The notes: generated by a model from the letters alone, not told the origin. A stretch of 41,066 nucleotides of DNA from Tildeniella torsiva UHER 1998/13D (GCA_019358835.1 JAHHIH010000036.1:1-41066), one strand, 5' to 3'; counted from the first letter of the stretch, positions 7,568 through 16,870 are shown. Numbers and translations: made by a program.

Positions 7568-10228
7568 TTATGCTAAGAAACGCTGGAGGTGAGTGGCCAG
7601 GCTGCAAACATTGGGTTCCTTCAGTAGATCAAAGTGATCTCCCGACACAGAGCAAACCTCAACTCCTCCAGTTACCAACTTTTCCCACCCCAGTGTTTCA
7701 TCTACATACACAGGGGTTAAATTAGCTCTTTCTGGCAGTTGTGTAGCCCTCAACAGCAGCACCGATCCTGAATAGGGCTGGGGCTGATAACGAATGATAG
7801 CCCTTTCGCTAATGGCCATCATTCGTTCTAAAACTGCTTCGGGAGAGTGCGATCGCAAATAGCCTAGAGATAGCCATTTCTGGTGAACGCTTCGTACCCC
7901 AGCGCTGAGCTTGTCTCCTAACTGGCCCAATATTGTAGGAGTGCTGAAGTCAAACCAAGACTTAGTGGAGCAGTAGGTATCAATCAGCGCCAGCAATCCG
8001 ATTTCCTGACCGTCTTGCACGAGCTGTTGAGCCATTTCGTATGCCACCAAACCGCCAAATGAATAACCACATAAAAAGTATGGCCCAGTAGGTTGAAGCT
8101 CTCGTAGTTCTTGAAGGTAAGAGCGGGCCATGGTTTCAACCCTGTAGTCCATCACTTCGCCGCTGCTCAAGCCTCGGGCTTGCAATCCATAGATTGGCTG
8201 TTCGCGATTTAGATATTGATTCAGTGCATAGTAATCAAGCACATTTCCGGTTCTAGTATGCACACAAAACAGCGGCGCTTTTGATCCGTAGGGTTGAATA
8301 GCTACTAGAGATTGCCTGGGGTTATCCTCTAATTTCTCCTGCAAAGCTTTGGCTAACGCCTCAATGGTAGGTATCTGGAAAAAGCTTCCCAGAGAGATCG
8401 AGCGGCCAAAGATATCTTCGACCTTAATCAACATACTGGCAGCGAGTAAAGAGTTTCCTCCTAACCCAAAGAAGCTATCGGTTACCCCGATAGGCTCAAG
8501 TTGAAGCTCTTCTTGCCATATTTGGGTTAGCGTTAGCTCTGTTTCGTTTCTCGGCTGAATTACGTCATTCTCGAACGTCTGACGGCCTAGATTGGGTTCG
8601 GGCAGCTTCTTTTTATCGATTTTGCCGTTGGCATTCAGCGGCAGCTCATCTAAAAAAACAAACTGGGCAGGCACCATGTAATCGGGCAGTTTATCTCTCA
8701 AGAAGCTGTCAAGCTCTTGGGCTGTGGAGTGGTGGGAATCGGCCGTTACGACATAGGCTGCCAGATAGGGATTTTCTGTGTCAGCTTGAGCGGCCAAGAC
8801 AACACATTCAGCAACGCTGCAATGCTGGGTCAGCGCTACTTCAATTTCCTGTAGTTCGATGCGAAATCCCCGCATCTTCACCTGAGAATCTAGGCGTCCC
8901 AGGAATTCGAGATTGCCGTCGGGCCGGTAGCGGACTAAATCGCCTGTTTTGTATAGCCGGGCGTGAGGATCAGCGGAGTAAGGGTGAGGTATAAAGCGGG
9001 CTGCGGTCAGGTCGGGCCGTCTGAGGTAGCCCCGCGCCAGCCCCCGCCCACCAATGTAGAGCTCTCCCGAATCACCCGGTGCTACGGGCCGCAGGTGCTC
9101 ATCCAAGACGTAGGTTTCGGCATGGGCAATCGGGCGACCAATTGGAGCGATCGCAGTCTCTAAACCGGGTTGGCAGGTCCAATAAGTAGCGTCAATGGAG
9201 GCTTCAGTTGGGCCATAGACATTATGTAATTGTGTTGTTGCTCCAAACTTGTGCATAAAAAGATTTTGGAGGGTCGTAGGCAGCGCTTCACCTCCGCAGA
9301 AGACATGCCGGAGCGGTGTGCCCTGGGCACCTTTAGTCTGCTCTAGCAAGACCTTCAGCACGGAAGGCACTAAGGCTAAGATCGTAACCTGCTCTCTGGC
9401 GATCAAGTCGGCTAAATAGGCAATATCTCTCTGCCCACCTGGCTTTGGCAAAACTAGCTGTGCCCCGCAGGATAATGGCCAAAATATTTGCCACACCGAT
9501 GGATCGAAGCTAAAGGAGATATTTTGCAGTACCCGATCTGACGGCGCTAGCGGGAAGGTGGTCTGCCGCCAAAATAGCTGATTACAAATACCCTCGTGGG
9601 GAATCATCACCCCCTTTGGTGTTCCTGTAGAGCCCGAGGTATAGATGACGTAGGCTAGGTGATTGACAGCGATGGGAAAGTTTGGGTTTGTATGCCCATG
9701 GCGTCCGATCGCCTCATGCTCAAGATCAAGGCAAATGACGTTGATATCCTGCTGGGGAAGATTGTCTGTCAGGTGGGAAGAACTGACTACCAGCGAGACT
9801 CCAGATTCAGCCAGAATTGAAGCCGTGCGATCGCTTGGATAGTCAGGATCGAGCGGTAAGTAGGCACCTCCGGCTTTGAGGATGCCCAGCATAGCAATCA
9901 CCATCGCTGGTGAGCGATCGATGAACAGCCCTACTACGGTGTCGGCAACTACGCCCCTTTGATGAAGGTAATAGGCAAGCTGGTTAGCCTGCTCGTTGAC
10001 ATGCCGATAGGACAGGCACTGCTGCTCAGTTCTGATAGCAATGCTTTCGGGAGTATGGTGAACCTGCGCTTCGAAAAGTTGATGCAGCAGTGTGGTTGAA
10101 GAAAGGCTGGCCCAAGCCTCAACCCAGCCACTGCAAGGGTTTTGCCCTGAGCCACTCTCTGCCACTATCTCTTGAGAAGACCAGCTAGCTACGTCTCTGT
10201 TTATTGATGGCATATTTATTGACGGCAC
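7568..10228 (-). CDS. Single-module nonribosomal peptide synthetase, A-T-TE
   Basis: An 886-residue protein with three domains: adenylation (about 46-545; A3 YTSGSTGTPKG at 196-206, A5 VYGPTEASID, A8 region GRLDSQVKMRGFRIE, A10 Lys 536 in NANGKIDKK), thiolation (LGGNSLL, phosphopantetheine Ser 593) and thioesterase (about 645-886; GYSFGG, Ser 723, His near 865 in SGDHFDLL). There is no condensation domain. My hand-read specificity residues are D242 P243 W246 A285 F310 G312 V337 I345 D346 K536; I cannot name the substrate. A-T-TE enzymes elsewhere join two identical acyl units into furanones or quinones, or release one amino or keto acid. The start is either GTG 10228 or ATG 10213, within a 15-base in-frame repeat coding MPSIN twice; neither has a clear ribosome site. 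Confidence 0.92.
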   Translation of the reverse strand: MPSINMPSINRDVASWSSQEIVAESGSGQNPCSGWVEAWASLSSTTLLHQLFEAQVHHTPESIAIRTEQQCLSYRHVNEQANQLAYYLHQRGVVADTVVGLFIDRSPAMVIAMLGILKAGGAYLPLDPDYPSDRTASILAESGVSLVVSSSHLTDNLPQQDINVICLDLEHEAIGRHGHTNPNFPIAVNHLAYVIYTSGSTGTPKGVMIPHEGICNQLFWRQTTFPLAPSDRVLQNISFSFDPSVWQIFWPLSCGAQLVLPKPGGQRDIAYLADLIAREQVTILALVPSVLKVLLEQTKGAQGTPLRHVFCGGEALPTTLQNLFMHKFGATTQLHNVYGPTEASIDATYWTCQPGLETAIAPIGRPIAHAETYVLDEHLRPVAPGDSGELYIGGRGLARGYLRRPDLTAARFIPHPYSADPHARLYKTGDLVRYRPDGNLEFLGRLDSQVKMRGFRIELQEIEVALTQHCSVAECVVLAAQADTENPYLAAYVVTADSHHSTAQELDSFLRDKLPDYMVPAQFVFLDELPLNANGKIDKKKLPEPNLGRQTFENDVIQPRNETELTLTQIWQEELQLEPIGVTDSFFGLGGNSLLAASMLIKVEDIFGRSISLGSFFQIPTIEALAKALQEKLEDNPRQSLVAIQPYGSKAPLFCVHTRTGNVLDYYALNQYLNREQPIYGLQARGLSSGEVMDYRVETMARSYLQELRELQPTGPYFLCGYSFGGLVAYEMAQQLVQDGQEIGLLALIDTYCSTKSWFDFSTPTILGQLGDKLSAGVRSVHQKWLSLGYLRSHSPEAVLERMMAISERAIIRYQPQPYSGSVLLLRATQLPERANLTPVYVDETLGWEKLVTGGVEVCSVSGDHFDLLKEPNVCSLATHLQRFLA

Positions 10229-10954
10229 ACATCAACTGGAAAAAATATGAAGAAAACTTTGTAGCGCAGCGCACCAGAATTGATCATCACATTTGCAAAG
10301 CGTTCTTCGGCGATAGAGCTAGATTGGCTGTAACCCTGATTGAGCTAGATGCCATGCTTGAATCAATCAAGACCGGCAATGCCTCCTTAAAAATATGTTG
10401 TATTAAGTCGTGCTTTCACCTTTATAGAAAGAACCCAGATTAAGAGCACATCTAGATTAGCTTTAGGGCTCGGCCTTCTGAGAATAGAAGGGTTCGAACT
10501 CAGTCAATAACTTTATTCTCGGTTGATTATCGGTAAAGTTTCCGTAATTTCCACGATGAAAGCAAATCCAAAATGGCGACGAAACGCCTAAATAGACGAT
10601 AGGCACTACCTGAGTTCAAATTTTAGATGTCGTCTTTTCTCTAGACCCTGTGCAAGCCAAAGTAGCTTATTAATTGTCAGTCCTACGCTCCCTAGGCCTA
10701 TCGTTAGCACTAGCTATTTGGTTGAAGGCAGATAAAATCTACCGGTGCTGATCCCTGGAAATTGATTCATCAAAGGTTTATCAACTCATAAAGTAATAAC
10801 TTTTCTGTTATCAGTCCGGCAGCTTCTTGGGTCAGAGTTAAAACTTTTGACCGTCTAGAAATTGTGTCGCTCATAACAATGCTGAAATCAGCTCTATCTA
10901 GTCTTTGAAAATCTTTCAAGGCCTTATCGTTTTGTCTTTTTTCAGGCTTAACCC
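10229..10954. other. Divergent intergenic region, NRPS / DUF6875 gene
   Basis: About 730 bases, visibly richer in A+T than the flanking genes. It contains a weak rightward frame (10204-10443) without a ribosome site that overlaps the NRPS start. I see no tRNA, terminator or clear operator. As the shared promoter region of two divergent, possibly co-functional genes, it may be where they are jointly controlled. Confidence 0.45.
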
Positions 10955-11710
10955 ATGCTCACAACATTTAAAAAGGCTGCGGATAGCGTTCATAGGGAAA
11001 AAATTCAGGATTGGATAAAAGAGTTTTTAGGCAATCCTCATCCTGAATTAGGACGGCCAGGTATTGTTTGCCCATTCGTGCCCCGAGCGCTACGGCTGAA
11101 CACCATCAAAAGTGTCGTAATCCACACTGAAGGGATGCAGGAGGCTCAAATTGCCGAGCTAGTTAAAAGCTACAGAACCCAGTTTTTGGCGATGGAGCCC
11201 CAGCAGGGTGACTTGGCTATATACAAAGCAATGCTATTGATTTTTCCGGATATTTCAGGGCTTGAGCAGACGGCTTTAGTGGATCGAGTGCAACAGCGAT
11301 TGAAGCCCTTCTTTGTAGAAGAAGGACTGATGATTGGAGAATTTCACGAGCATAACGAAAGCCCAGGACTGCACAATCCAGACTTTCGGCCTCTGCGGAG
11401 TCCGATTCCGATGCTGGCGATTCGATTTATGACCGAGCCTGATCTACCCTTTCTCAGCCGATCCAGCGACGATCCCCAGGTGCGAATGCGCTATCTCAAC
11501 GCCTATTTGCAGCAGATGTCGGCTATCAACAAAGATTCTAAAGCGCTGGCAACGGCCCAGGCTGCACTCCAGATTGCTCAAACCCAGGCAGCTAGTGCAG
11601 CCCCCGATGCAGCGTCGGTTGGCGAGGATTCTCCAGCGCCCTCAAGTCGCTGCCCTGTGTTCAAACTAAAGCACCTTTTAAATCAACAATTTTATAGGAT
11701 TGGTTTCTAG
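10955..11710 (+). CDS. DUF6875-like protein
   Basis: A 251-residue soluble protein with no signal peptide. The core, from HPELGRPGIVCPFVPRAL through FVEEGLMIGEFHEHN to LHNPDFRPLRSPIPMLAIR, matches my memory of DUF6875, a family often found near secondary-metabolite genes. The invariant-looking Cys, His and Asp residues (CPFVP, EFHEHN, LHNPDF) suggest an enzyme or a cofactor site, but no reaction is known to me. After about residue 200 there is an Ala-rich linker and a short basic tail that look lineage-specific. It is divergent from the A-T-TE NRPS and may act in the same pathway; this is inference from position. Confidence 0.65.
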   Translation: MLTTFKKAADSVHREKIQDWIKEFLGNPHPELGRPGIVCPFVPRALRLNTIKSVVIHTEGMQEAQIAELVKSYRTQFLAMEPQQGDLAIYKAMLLIFPDISGLEQTALVDRVQQRLKPFFVEEGLMIGEFHEHNESPGLHNPDFRPLRSPIPMLAIRFMTEPDLPFLSRSSDDPQVRMRYLNAYLQQMSAINKDSKALATAQAALQIAQTQAASAAPDAASVGEDSPAPSSRCPVFKLKHLLNQQFYRIGF

Positions 11711-11789
11711 AGCGATCGCCCTAGCTCAGAAAAATGGGCGCAAAGAAATTCTGGCAATTTTGTCGGGAGAGGCGTAATTGCTCCATGCC

Positions 11790-11805
11790 GGGGGTGTTTA
11801 CCCCC
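11790..11805. terminator. Hairpin at the 3' ends of convergent genes
   Basis: GGGGGT-GTTT-ACCCCC type stem-loop lying between the DUF6875 gene and the acyltransferase, overlapping the latter's stop codon. There is no clear T-tract, so terminator function is only likely. Confidence 0.4.
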
Positions 11806-12649
11806 GCTCGCCGCTGTGCCTGGTAACCAAGTGGTTGAGGTCGTGCTGCATTTTGAAGTGAACCTGCCAATAACAGGCATCTATATAAGTGCGATCGCGC
11901 GCCGCCTCTGCCCCATAGCGCTCAAAATAAATCGGTGCGCCGACATGGGTGGCGATGGGTCGAGGCCAGGGAATATTGGGCAGCGGGCCAAAGGCAATGC
12001 CCCAGGGCAGCCCCAGGTAGATAGGGAACACCTCCGGATCGATACCCAGCAGCCAGGGCATGCCCAACTCGTGGAGACGCTCCATGAGGGGATAGATATC
12101 GGCCAGCACCAGCAGCGTATCGTGGGCACCCCAGGAAACCACCGGCACGATGGGAATATGGCGCTGAATGGCAATTTTGACAAACCCTTTGCGATCGCCC
12201 AGCTGAATCTGATCGCGCTGATAAAACGGGCGAAAGACATCCTGCGCCCCGCCGGGGTACACCAAAATGCTGGCACCGCGATCGAGGGCGGCCAGAGCAA
12301 TTTTGGGATGGGCGGCGATCGCCCCCGCCCGTTCTGCCATATAGGCGGCAGGCGGGCAGGCCTGCCACACCTTAGGGTGCATCAGACCGTAAACTAGGCG
12401 ATCGGTGCCAAAGCGCCGCACCCAGTCGTAGACCATCATAAACATGTCGGGTGCCCCCAGCCCGCCATTGTGGGAGCCCACCAGCATGACCTGACCCTCA
12501 GGAATCTGCTCCCATCCCTCAGTCTGAACGCGAAAGTAATGCTCGTATAGCCAGCCCCAAAGCGGCTGAAAGGCTTCAATAAATTGAGGATCACGGCGAT
12601 CGAGTGACCAGCCTGGTTTTTGAATCGCCCTAGGCCCGTAATTGCTCAT
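11798..12649 (-). CDS. PlsC-like lysophospholipid / diacylglycerol acyltransferase family protein
   Basis: A 283-residue acyltransferase of the LPLAT superfamily. The catalytic region reads GSHNGGLGAPDMFMM (His60, Asp68), and the later VYPGGAQDVFRP replaces the usual FPEGxR block, as in DGAT2/TMEM68-type enzymes. The His-Asp spacing is longer than the classical HX4D. These features recall the cyanobacterial proteins around Synechocystis Slr2103, which makes acylplastoquinol or triacylglycerol-like neutral lipids, but that identity is from memory. It would act at the membrane on acyl donors. It stands alone, leftward, converging with the DUF6875 gene. Confidence 0.8.
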   Translation of the reverse strand: MSNYGPRAIQKPGWSLDRRDPQFIEAFQPLWGWLYEHYFRVQTEGWEQIPEGQVMLVGSHNGGLGAPDMFMMVYDWVRRFGTDRLVYGLMHPKVWQACPPAAYMAERAGAIAAHPKIALAALDRGASILVYPGGAQDVFRPFYQRDQIQLGDRKGFVKIAIQRHIPIVPVVSWGAHDTLLVLADIYPLMERLHELGMPWLLGIDPEVFPIYLGLPWGIAFGPLPNIPWPRPIATHVGAPIYFERYGAEAARDRTYIDACYWQVHFKMQHDLNHLVTRHSGERG

Positions 12650-12750
12650 TTAACCGGTATTTCCTGACCGTGATCTAGGCGAATGCATTGTATTACTAAA
12701 TGCTGCCGCTAGCCTGACAGAGGGCAAAAGTTTGACGCTGCCAACGGCGG

Positions 12751-12774
12751 GATGGGCTCACTTAGCAGCCCATC
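12751..12774. terminator. Stem-loop after the unknown 275-residue gene
   Basis: GATGGGCT and AGCCCATC form an 8 bp perfect stem with an 8-base loop, downstream of the leftward gene ending at 12790. No T-tract follows on either strand, so this may be a processing or stability element rather than a strong terminator. Confidence 0.4.
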
Positions 12775-12789
12775 TGTCTTAGGAGGGGC

Positions 12790-13617
12790 TTAGTAGGGGG
12801 CCTCAATGGCTTCGAACATCATGTCATTAAAATCGAACAGCATAGTTTCGTTGGCCAATCCGTCTTTGCGAACTTGGGCGGCGTAAAGCTTGCCTGCGGT
12901 GGCCCAGACCAGCCGTTGATTGTCCAACTCAGCCCACTCCCAGGTAGGGCAGGCCATAGTCGCGATCGCGTCTGGGCCAATCAGCTCGTGCTCATCCCAG
13001 TAGCAGCCCTTACCCATCGACGCACCCACCTCGGCATGGGCGATCTTGCGCAGCCTCCAGCCCTGGCCAATGGGTTTCTCAAAGATGTCTTTGTCCTGCC
13101 ACTGTCTAATTTTGATGCGATCGACCCAAGTCCAGCCGTCACGCAGCAGGCGAGGGTAATAGACGCTTAAACATTCGCCACCGTAGCCGCCCTTGGGTTG
13201 GTACTGAGTATCTCTTTGCAGGGATGATGTGTTTGGCAATTCTGTATGGCCGTAGCCGTCATTCAGCCAGTACTTTGTCTTCCCAGTCCACAGGCCGCCG
13301 CCATGCCAGCAGTCACCCTTCGGAAAAAATGCGATCGCCTTTAAATACGGCACCCGCGAAATCGCCGTCCACGACCCCTGCGACTCCGACTGCCATTGAC
13401 CATTCATAGCGAAATAGATGACATGTTTGCCGTCGGGCGAGATATCGCTGCGGCGCTCGTAGATGCGGCCCTTGAGCCACTGGCCGAGGTGGAAGGTGTC
13501 GCGATCGCGATCCCACAGCATCGTCGCTACGCTCTTCGATGGCCCCCTGCGAATCACCAGGCCAACGGGTTCCTGACTGGCCAACAGAACGTGAATGCGA
13601 GGCGGAAAATGCGACAT
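12790..13617 (-). CDS. Uncharacterised 275-residue protein
   Basis: Not recognised. It is a soluble, Trp-rich protein without signal peptide or membrane span. Repeated short segments such as RRSDISPDGKHVIYFAMNG, PYLKAIAFFPKGDCWHGGG and LVWATAGKLYAAQV look like blades of a beta-propeller, the first resembling the SPDGKxxxY motif of WD40/PD40-type repeats. It begins 11 bases after the Uma2-type gene in the same direction, so the two are probably co-transcribed. Base and codon use match the GC-rich neighbours. Confidence 0.75.
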   Translation of the reverse strand: MSHFPPRIHVLLASQEPVGLVIRRGPSKSVATMLWDRDRDTFHLGQWLKGRIYERRSDISPDGKHVIYFAMNGQWQSESQGSWTAISRVPYLKAIAFFPKGDCWHGGGLWTGKTKYWLNDGYGHTELPNTSSLQRDTQYQPKGGYGGECLSVYYPRLLRDGWTWVDRIKIRQWQDKDIFEKPIGQGWRLRKIAHAEVGASMGKGCYWDEHELIGPDAIATMACPTWEWAELDNQRLVWATAGKLYAAQVRKDGLANETMLFDFNDMMFEAIEAPY

Positions 13618-13628
13618 AGAGAGTTAAA

Positions 13629-14198
13629 CTACACCCCTTGCCGAAAAGCCCTGACTGCCTGAAGTCGAGACTCGATCACAGCGCACTGGGCCAAGCGATC
13701 GAGGTCAATACCTTGCACAAACTGGCTTTCGCCGACCTGCTGATAGCCGTTAGATTGCAGTCGATAAACGCTGATGCTGCCCGCCTCCCAAAACCAAACC
13801 TCGATAACGCCCAGCGCTGCATAACGCCTAAGTTTGTCAGGGCCACCGCTGGTAAAGACCACCTCAATCGCCAGGTCTGGAATCGGTCTTCTAGCTCCAA
13901 AACAGTACGACTCATCCGCCTGCACCGAGGCCACCGCAGCCCTCTCCTGGGAAAAAGAACCCGTTGACACAAAGTCCACGCCTTGGCCCAGCAGGTAGTC
14001 TTCGATCAGGTAGCCAATATTGCCTTTCACAATCTCGTGCTCTGGGGATGTAGACAAAATCTCCAGCTCCCCAGCGTAATAAAACAACCGAATCCCTGGC
14101 GAGTCTGCAAACCCTTGCTGAATCGCCTTAAAACTATCCCAGCTCACGCCGGTATGGATGAAGCGCTGCTCGGCAGAGCGATCGACAAGTTGAACCAC
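13629..14198 (-). CDS. Uma2 family (DUF820) putative endonuclease
   Basis: A 189-residue protein of the cyanobacteria-rich Uma2/DUF820 family, which has a PD-(D/E)XK nuclease-like fold. Visible core residues are the Glu of AGELEILS, the Asp of RPIPDLAIEVVFTSGG (D...ExxxxSGG) and the Lys-Arg-Arg of DKLRRYAALGV. The start is decided by an AGGAGG at 14205-14210: the first GTG (14204) directly abuts it, whereas GTG 14198 has 6-base spacing and is preferred. The biological target of this family is unknown. It precedes the 275-residue gene by 11 bases. Confidence 0.85.
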   Translation of the reverse strand: MVQLVDRSAEQRFIHTGVSWDSFKAIQQGFADSPGIRLFYYAGELEILSTSPEHEIVKGNIGYLIEDYLLGQGVDFVSTGSFSQERAAVASVQADESYCFGARRPIPDLAIEVVFTSGGPDKLRRYAALGVIEVWFWEAGSISVYRLQSNGYQQVGESQFVQGIDLDRLAQCAVIESRLQAVRAFRQGV

Positions 14199-14264
14199 CG
14201 TCACCCTCCTGGGTCGCTTCTTCTATGATGAACTATAGTTCGGCTTGCAATACAGGCAAACGCT

Positions 14265-14723
14265 ATGGCCAGCCTTTATGAGACAGATTTCTACGCCTGG
14301 ACTCAGCAGCAAACCCAGCTGCTAGAGCAAAATCTGTGGGAAAAGCTCGATCTGCCCCACCTAGTAGAGGAACTAGAAGATTTGGGACGGCGGGAACGGC
14401 AAGAACTGAGAAATCGACTGAGTGTGCTGCTGGGGCATCTGCTGAAGTGGCAATACCAACCTGAGCAACAGGGTAATAGCTGGCGGGCCACCATTCGAGA
14501 GCAGCGCACCCAGGTGCAGCTAGTTTTGAGCGACAATCCAAGTCTGAAGCCCTATTTGGCGGAGGCGCTGGCGTTGGCGAAGCCTCTCTATTGGAGAATC
14601 GCCTATCAACTCGGCCAAGATCTAGCCGTGCAAGACACTGGCCTCGACTACAGCACCTTTCCGACTGACTGCCCTTATACCCTGGCCCAAATTCTCGACC
14701 AAGCCTTCTTTCCCAATTTCTAG
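14265..14723 (+). CDS. DUF29 domain protein
   Basis: A 152-residue helical protein. The segments LYETDFYAWTQQQTQLLEQ, LVEELEDLGRRERQELRNRL and LLGHLLKWQYQPE with SWRATIREQR are the DUF29 signature. This family is very common in cyanobacteria, is sometimes near transposon or toxin-antitoxin-like genes, and has no known function. ATG 14265 lies 66 bases from the divergent Uma2-type gene. Confidence 0.9.
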   Translation: MASLYETDFYAWTQQQTQLLEQNLWEKLDLPHLVEELEDLGRRERQELRNRLSVLLGHLLKWQYQPEQQGNSWRATIREQRTQVQLVLSDNPSLKPYLAEALALAKPLYWRIAYQLGQDLAVQDTGLDYSTFPTDCPYTLAQILDQAFFPNF

Positions 14724-14768
14724 TTGAACACATTAAGATACCAGCTGCTATAGGCTACGGCGCTGCCG

Positions 14769-15617
14769 CTAGCTTTGCCTTAGGTGAACTAACTCAGACC
14801 CGGGGTCAAACCCATCAGCGAGTAGCCCCGCCTCGATCAGCCTTCGAAGAGTCTGGTTTTTTGACTCCCCAGACTTGCTTACTGCCTTGATTCGGCGAAC
14901 CGTATCAGCGTCAAAGCGAAAGCAAAGGTGACTGCCCCGTGTCCCTGGCATTCCATAGGATTGACGGGCAGGAATTTTCGATAGATTGGGATAGTTGAGG
15001 CCAAGCTCAATCAGTTGGTTAACGACTTTAAGGTTGTAACGGTTGTTAGGGCCATCCTTAGGAAAGTACCACCGTTCGCCGTCACTACCGTTGGCAATAG
15101 CCCACCGATCAATAGAAGTGTCTAGGGCGGCGGTGGTCTTGCACTGCCACTGCTTCCCGCTTGGGGGGGTGGCAATAGGATAGATACTCCAATGGCTAAC
15201 AGGGATATCCTGCTTAGCTAGCAACTCAGAGATTTCCACCGCCCCTTTGCCCTGCTCATGCCAGGCAATAATCTTCTGGCGAGTAGCAGAATCGAATCCC
15301 TCTCGACCTCCAGTATTGACAGTCAGCAGCGCCTCAATACCGTGCTGCTCATAGTCGTTCAGCCACTTACTGGCACTCGACCAGGAGATGTCTAGCATCT
15401 TTTGAGCAGCGCTGGCACTCTTGGCAGCACCTGTCTTTAGCAACAGCAGGAGATGGAGACGCTTTTCGATTAGACGATTTGGCATCTCATCACCATGCTT
15501 GCTTATCAGCTCCCGCAACTCACTGGGGGTTTCTTTTATATCGTCAGCCTTCCAGCGCCGCCCCTTTGTCTTTTTAATGCCATCTGCATTTGCCTCAGCC
15601 CTAGGGGAGTTTGTCAT
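14769..15617 (-). CDS. HTH protein with IS630-like N-terminus and RHH-like C-terminus
   Basis: A 282-residue protein. Residues about 40-130 (RLIEKRLHLLLLLKTGAAKSAS, MLDISWSSASKWLNDYEQHG, LTVNTGGREGFD) resemble the paired helix-turn-helix region of IS630-type transposases and related regulators. The DDE catalytic domain is absent. It is replaced by an unrecognised middle part and a C-terminal segment (LCFRFDADTVRRIKAVSK, NQTLRRLIEAGLLADG) that looks like a ribbon-helix-helix fold. It may be a domesticated transposase relative acting as a regulator, or a phage-type DNA-binding protein. It is downstream of the psbA terminator in the same direction, so it needs its own promoter. Confidence 0.65.
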   Translation of the reverse strand: MTNSPRAEANADGIKKTKGRRWKADDIKETPSELRELISKHGDEMPNRLIEKRLHLLLLLKTGAAKSASAAQKMLDISWSSASKWLNDYEQHGIEALLTVNTGGREGFDSATRQKIIAWHEQGKGAVEISELLAKQDIPVSHWSIYPIATPPSGKQWQCKTTAALDTSIDRWAIANGSDGERWYFPKDGPNNRYNLKVVNQLIELGLNYPNLSKIPARQSYGMPGTRGSHLCFRFDADTVRRIKAVSKSGESKNQTLRRLIEAGLLADGFDPGSELVHLRQS

Positions 15618-15692
15618 AGGAAAATATCATTCAACGCTATAACCGAGAGTTCCCACAGGTCAGTTGACAACCACAGCAGTTCAATCTGAGAC

Positions 15693-15722
15693 AAAAAAGC
15701 GCCCCAAAAATCTGGGGCGTTC
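15693..15722 (-). terminator. Intrinsic terminator of psbA
   Basis: On the minus strand CGCCCC-AGATTTTT-GGGGCG is followed by C and six T. This is a strong rho-independent terminator about 60 bases after the psbA stop. Confidence 0.85.
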
Positions 15723-15784
15723 TTACCTTCATTCGACCTATTCACAGGATGGGCGAGGCGCTAACCCCGCCCAAGTTTCACAAT

Positions 15785-16870
15785 CTAGCCGTTGATTACA
15801 GGAGCCTGTAGCGCAACGGGGGTAGCCTCACCGGCAGATGCCAAGTCGAGGGGGAAGTTGTGAGCATTGCGCTCGTGCATCACTTCCATACCCAGGTTTG
15901 CCCGGTTGATGACGTCAGCCCAGGTGCCAATCACACGACCTTGCGAGTCGAGGACAGACTGGTTGAAGTTGAACCCGTTCAGGTTGAACGCCATGGTGCT
16001 GATGCCCATGGAGGTGAACCAGATGCCAATCACAGGCCACGCACCCAAGAAGAAGTGCAGGCTGCGGCTGTTGTTGAAGCTAGCGTATTGGAAGATGAGA
16101 CGACCGAAGTAGCCGTGGGCCGCGACGATGTTGTAGGTCTCTTCTTCTTGGCCGAACTTGTAACCGTAGTTCTGAGACTCACTCTCGGTGGTCTCACGCA
16201 CCAGTGAACTGGTAACGAGAGAACCGTGCATAGCGGAGAACAGGGAGCCACCGAACACACCGGCTACACCCAGCATGTGGAAGGGGTGCATCAGAATGTT
16301 GTGCTCTGCCTGAAACACCAGCATGAAGTTGAAGGTACCGGAGATACCCAGAGGCATGCCGTCCGAGAAGGAGCCTTGACCCAGGGGATAGATCAAGAAC
16401 ACAGCCACAGCCGCAGACAGCGGTGCCGAGTAAGCCACGCAGATCCAGGGGCGCATGCCCAGGCGATAGCTCAGTTCCCACTGACGACCCATGTAGGCAA
16501 AAATGCCGATGAGGAAGTGGAACACCACCAGCTGGTAAGGGCCACCGTTGTACAGCCACTCATCGAGGGAAGCCGCTTCCCAGATGGGGTAGAAGTGCAG
16601 GCCAATGGCGTTGGAGGAAGGCACAACCGCACCAGAGATGATGTTGTTGCCGTACATCAAAGAGCCAGCCACAGGCTCACGGATGCCGTCGATATCTACC
16701 GCAGGAGCGGCGATAAAGGCGATAACGAAGCAAATGGTTGCGGTGAGCAGCGTAGGGATCATCAACACGCCGAACCAGCCTACATACAGGCGATTCTCGG
16801 TGCTGGTAACCCACTTACAAAACTGCTCCCAAGCTCCCGCATTATCGCGGGCGCGAAGAGAAGTAGTCAT
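15785..16870 (-). CDS. psbA: Photosystem II reaction centre protein D1
   Basis: A full 361-residue D1 starting [10 protein letters not shown] at ATG 16870; a longer open frame upstream is leader. Tyr161 (TyrZ), Asp170, the [11 protein letters not shown] manganese-ligand region (His332, Glu333, His337), Asp342 and the cleavage site after Ala344 are all present, and the C-terminal extension APVING is intact. Residue 130 is Gln (MGRQWEL), the form seen in low-light D1:1 copies; high-light copies usually have Glu. D1 is a five-span thylakoid protein holding P680, pheophytin and QB, and turns over rapidly. Other psbA copies are expected elsewhere in the genome. Confidence 0.98.
   Translation of the reverse strand: MTTSLRARDNAGAWEQFCKWVTSTENRLYVGWFGVLMIPTLLTATICFVIAFIAAPAVDIDGIREPVAGSLMYGNNIISGAVVPSSNAIGLHFYPIWEAASLDEWLYNGGPYQLVVFHFLIGIFAYMGRQWELSYRLGMRPWICVAYSAPLSAAVAVFLIYPLGQGSFSDGMPLGISGTFNFMLVFQAEHNILMHPFHMLGVAGVFGGSLFSAMHGSLVTSSLVRETTESESQNYGYKFGQEEETYNIVAAHGYFGRLIFQYASFNNSRSLHFFLGAWPVIGIWFTSMGISTMAFNLNGFNFNQSVLDSQGRVIGTWADVINRANLGMEVMHERNAHNFPLDLASAGEATPVALQAPVING

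Noticed and set aside
10204..10443. 79-codon ORF overlapping the NRPS start
   Set aside because: No ribosome site, odd composition, and it overlaps the start of a clear gene.
10470..10500. tRNA T-arm-like GGGTTCGAACT
   Set aside because: No acceptor stem or anticodon arm can be drawn around it.
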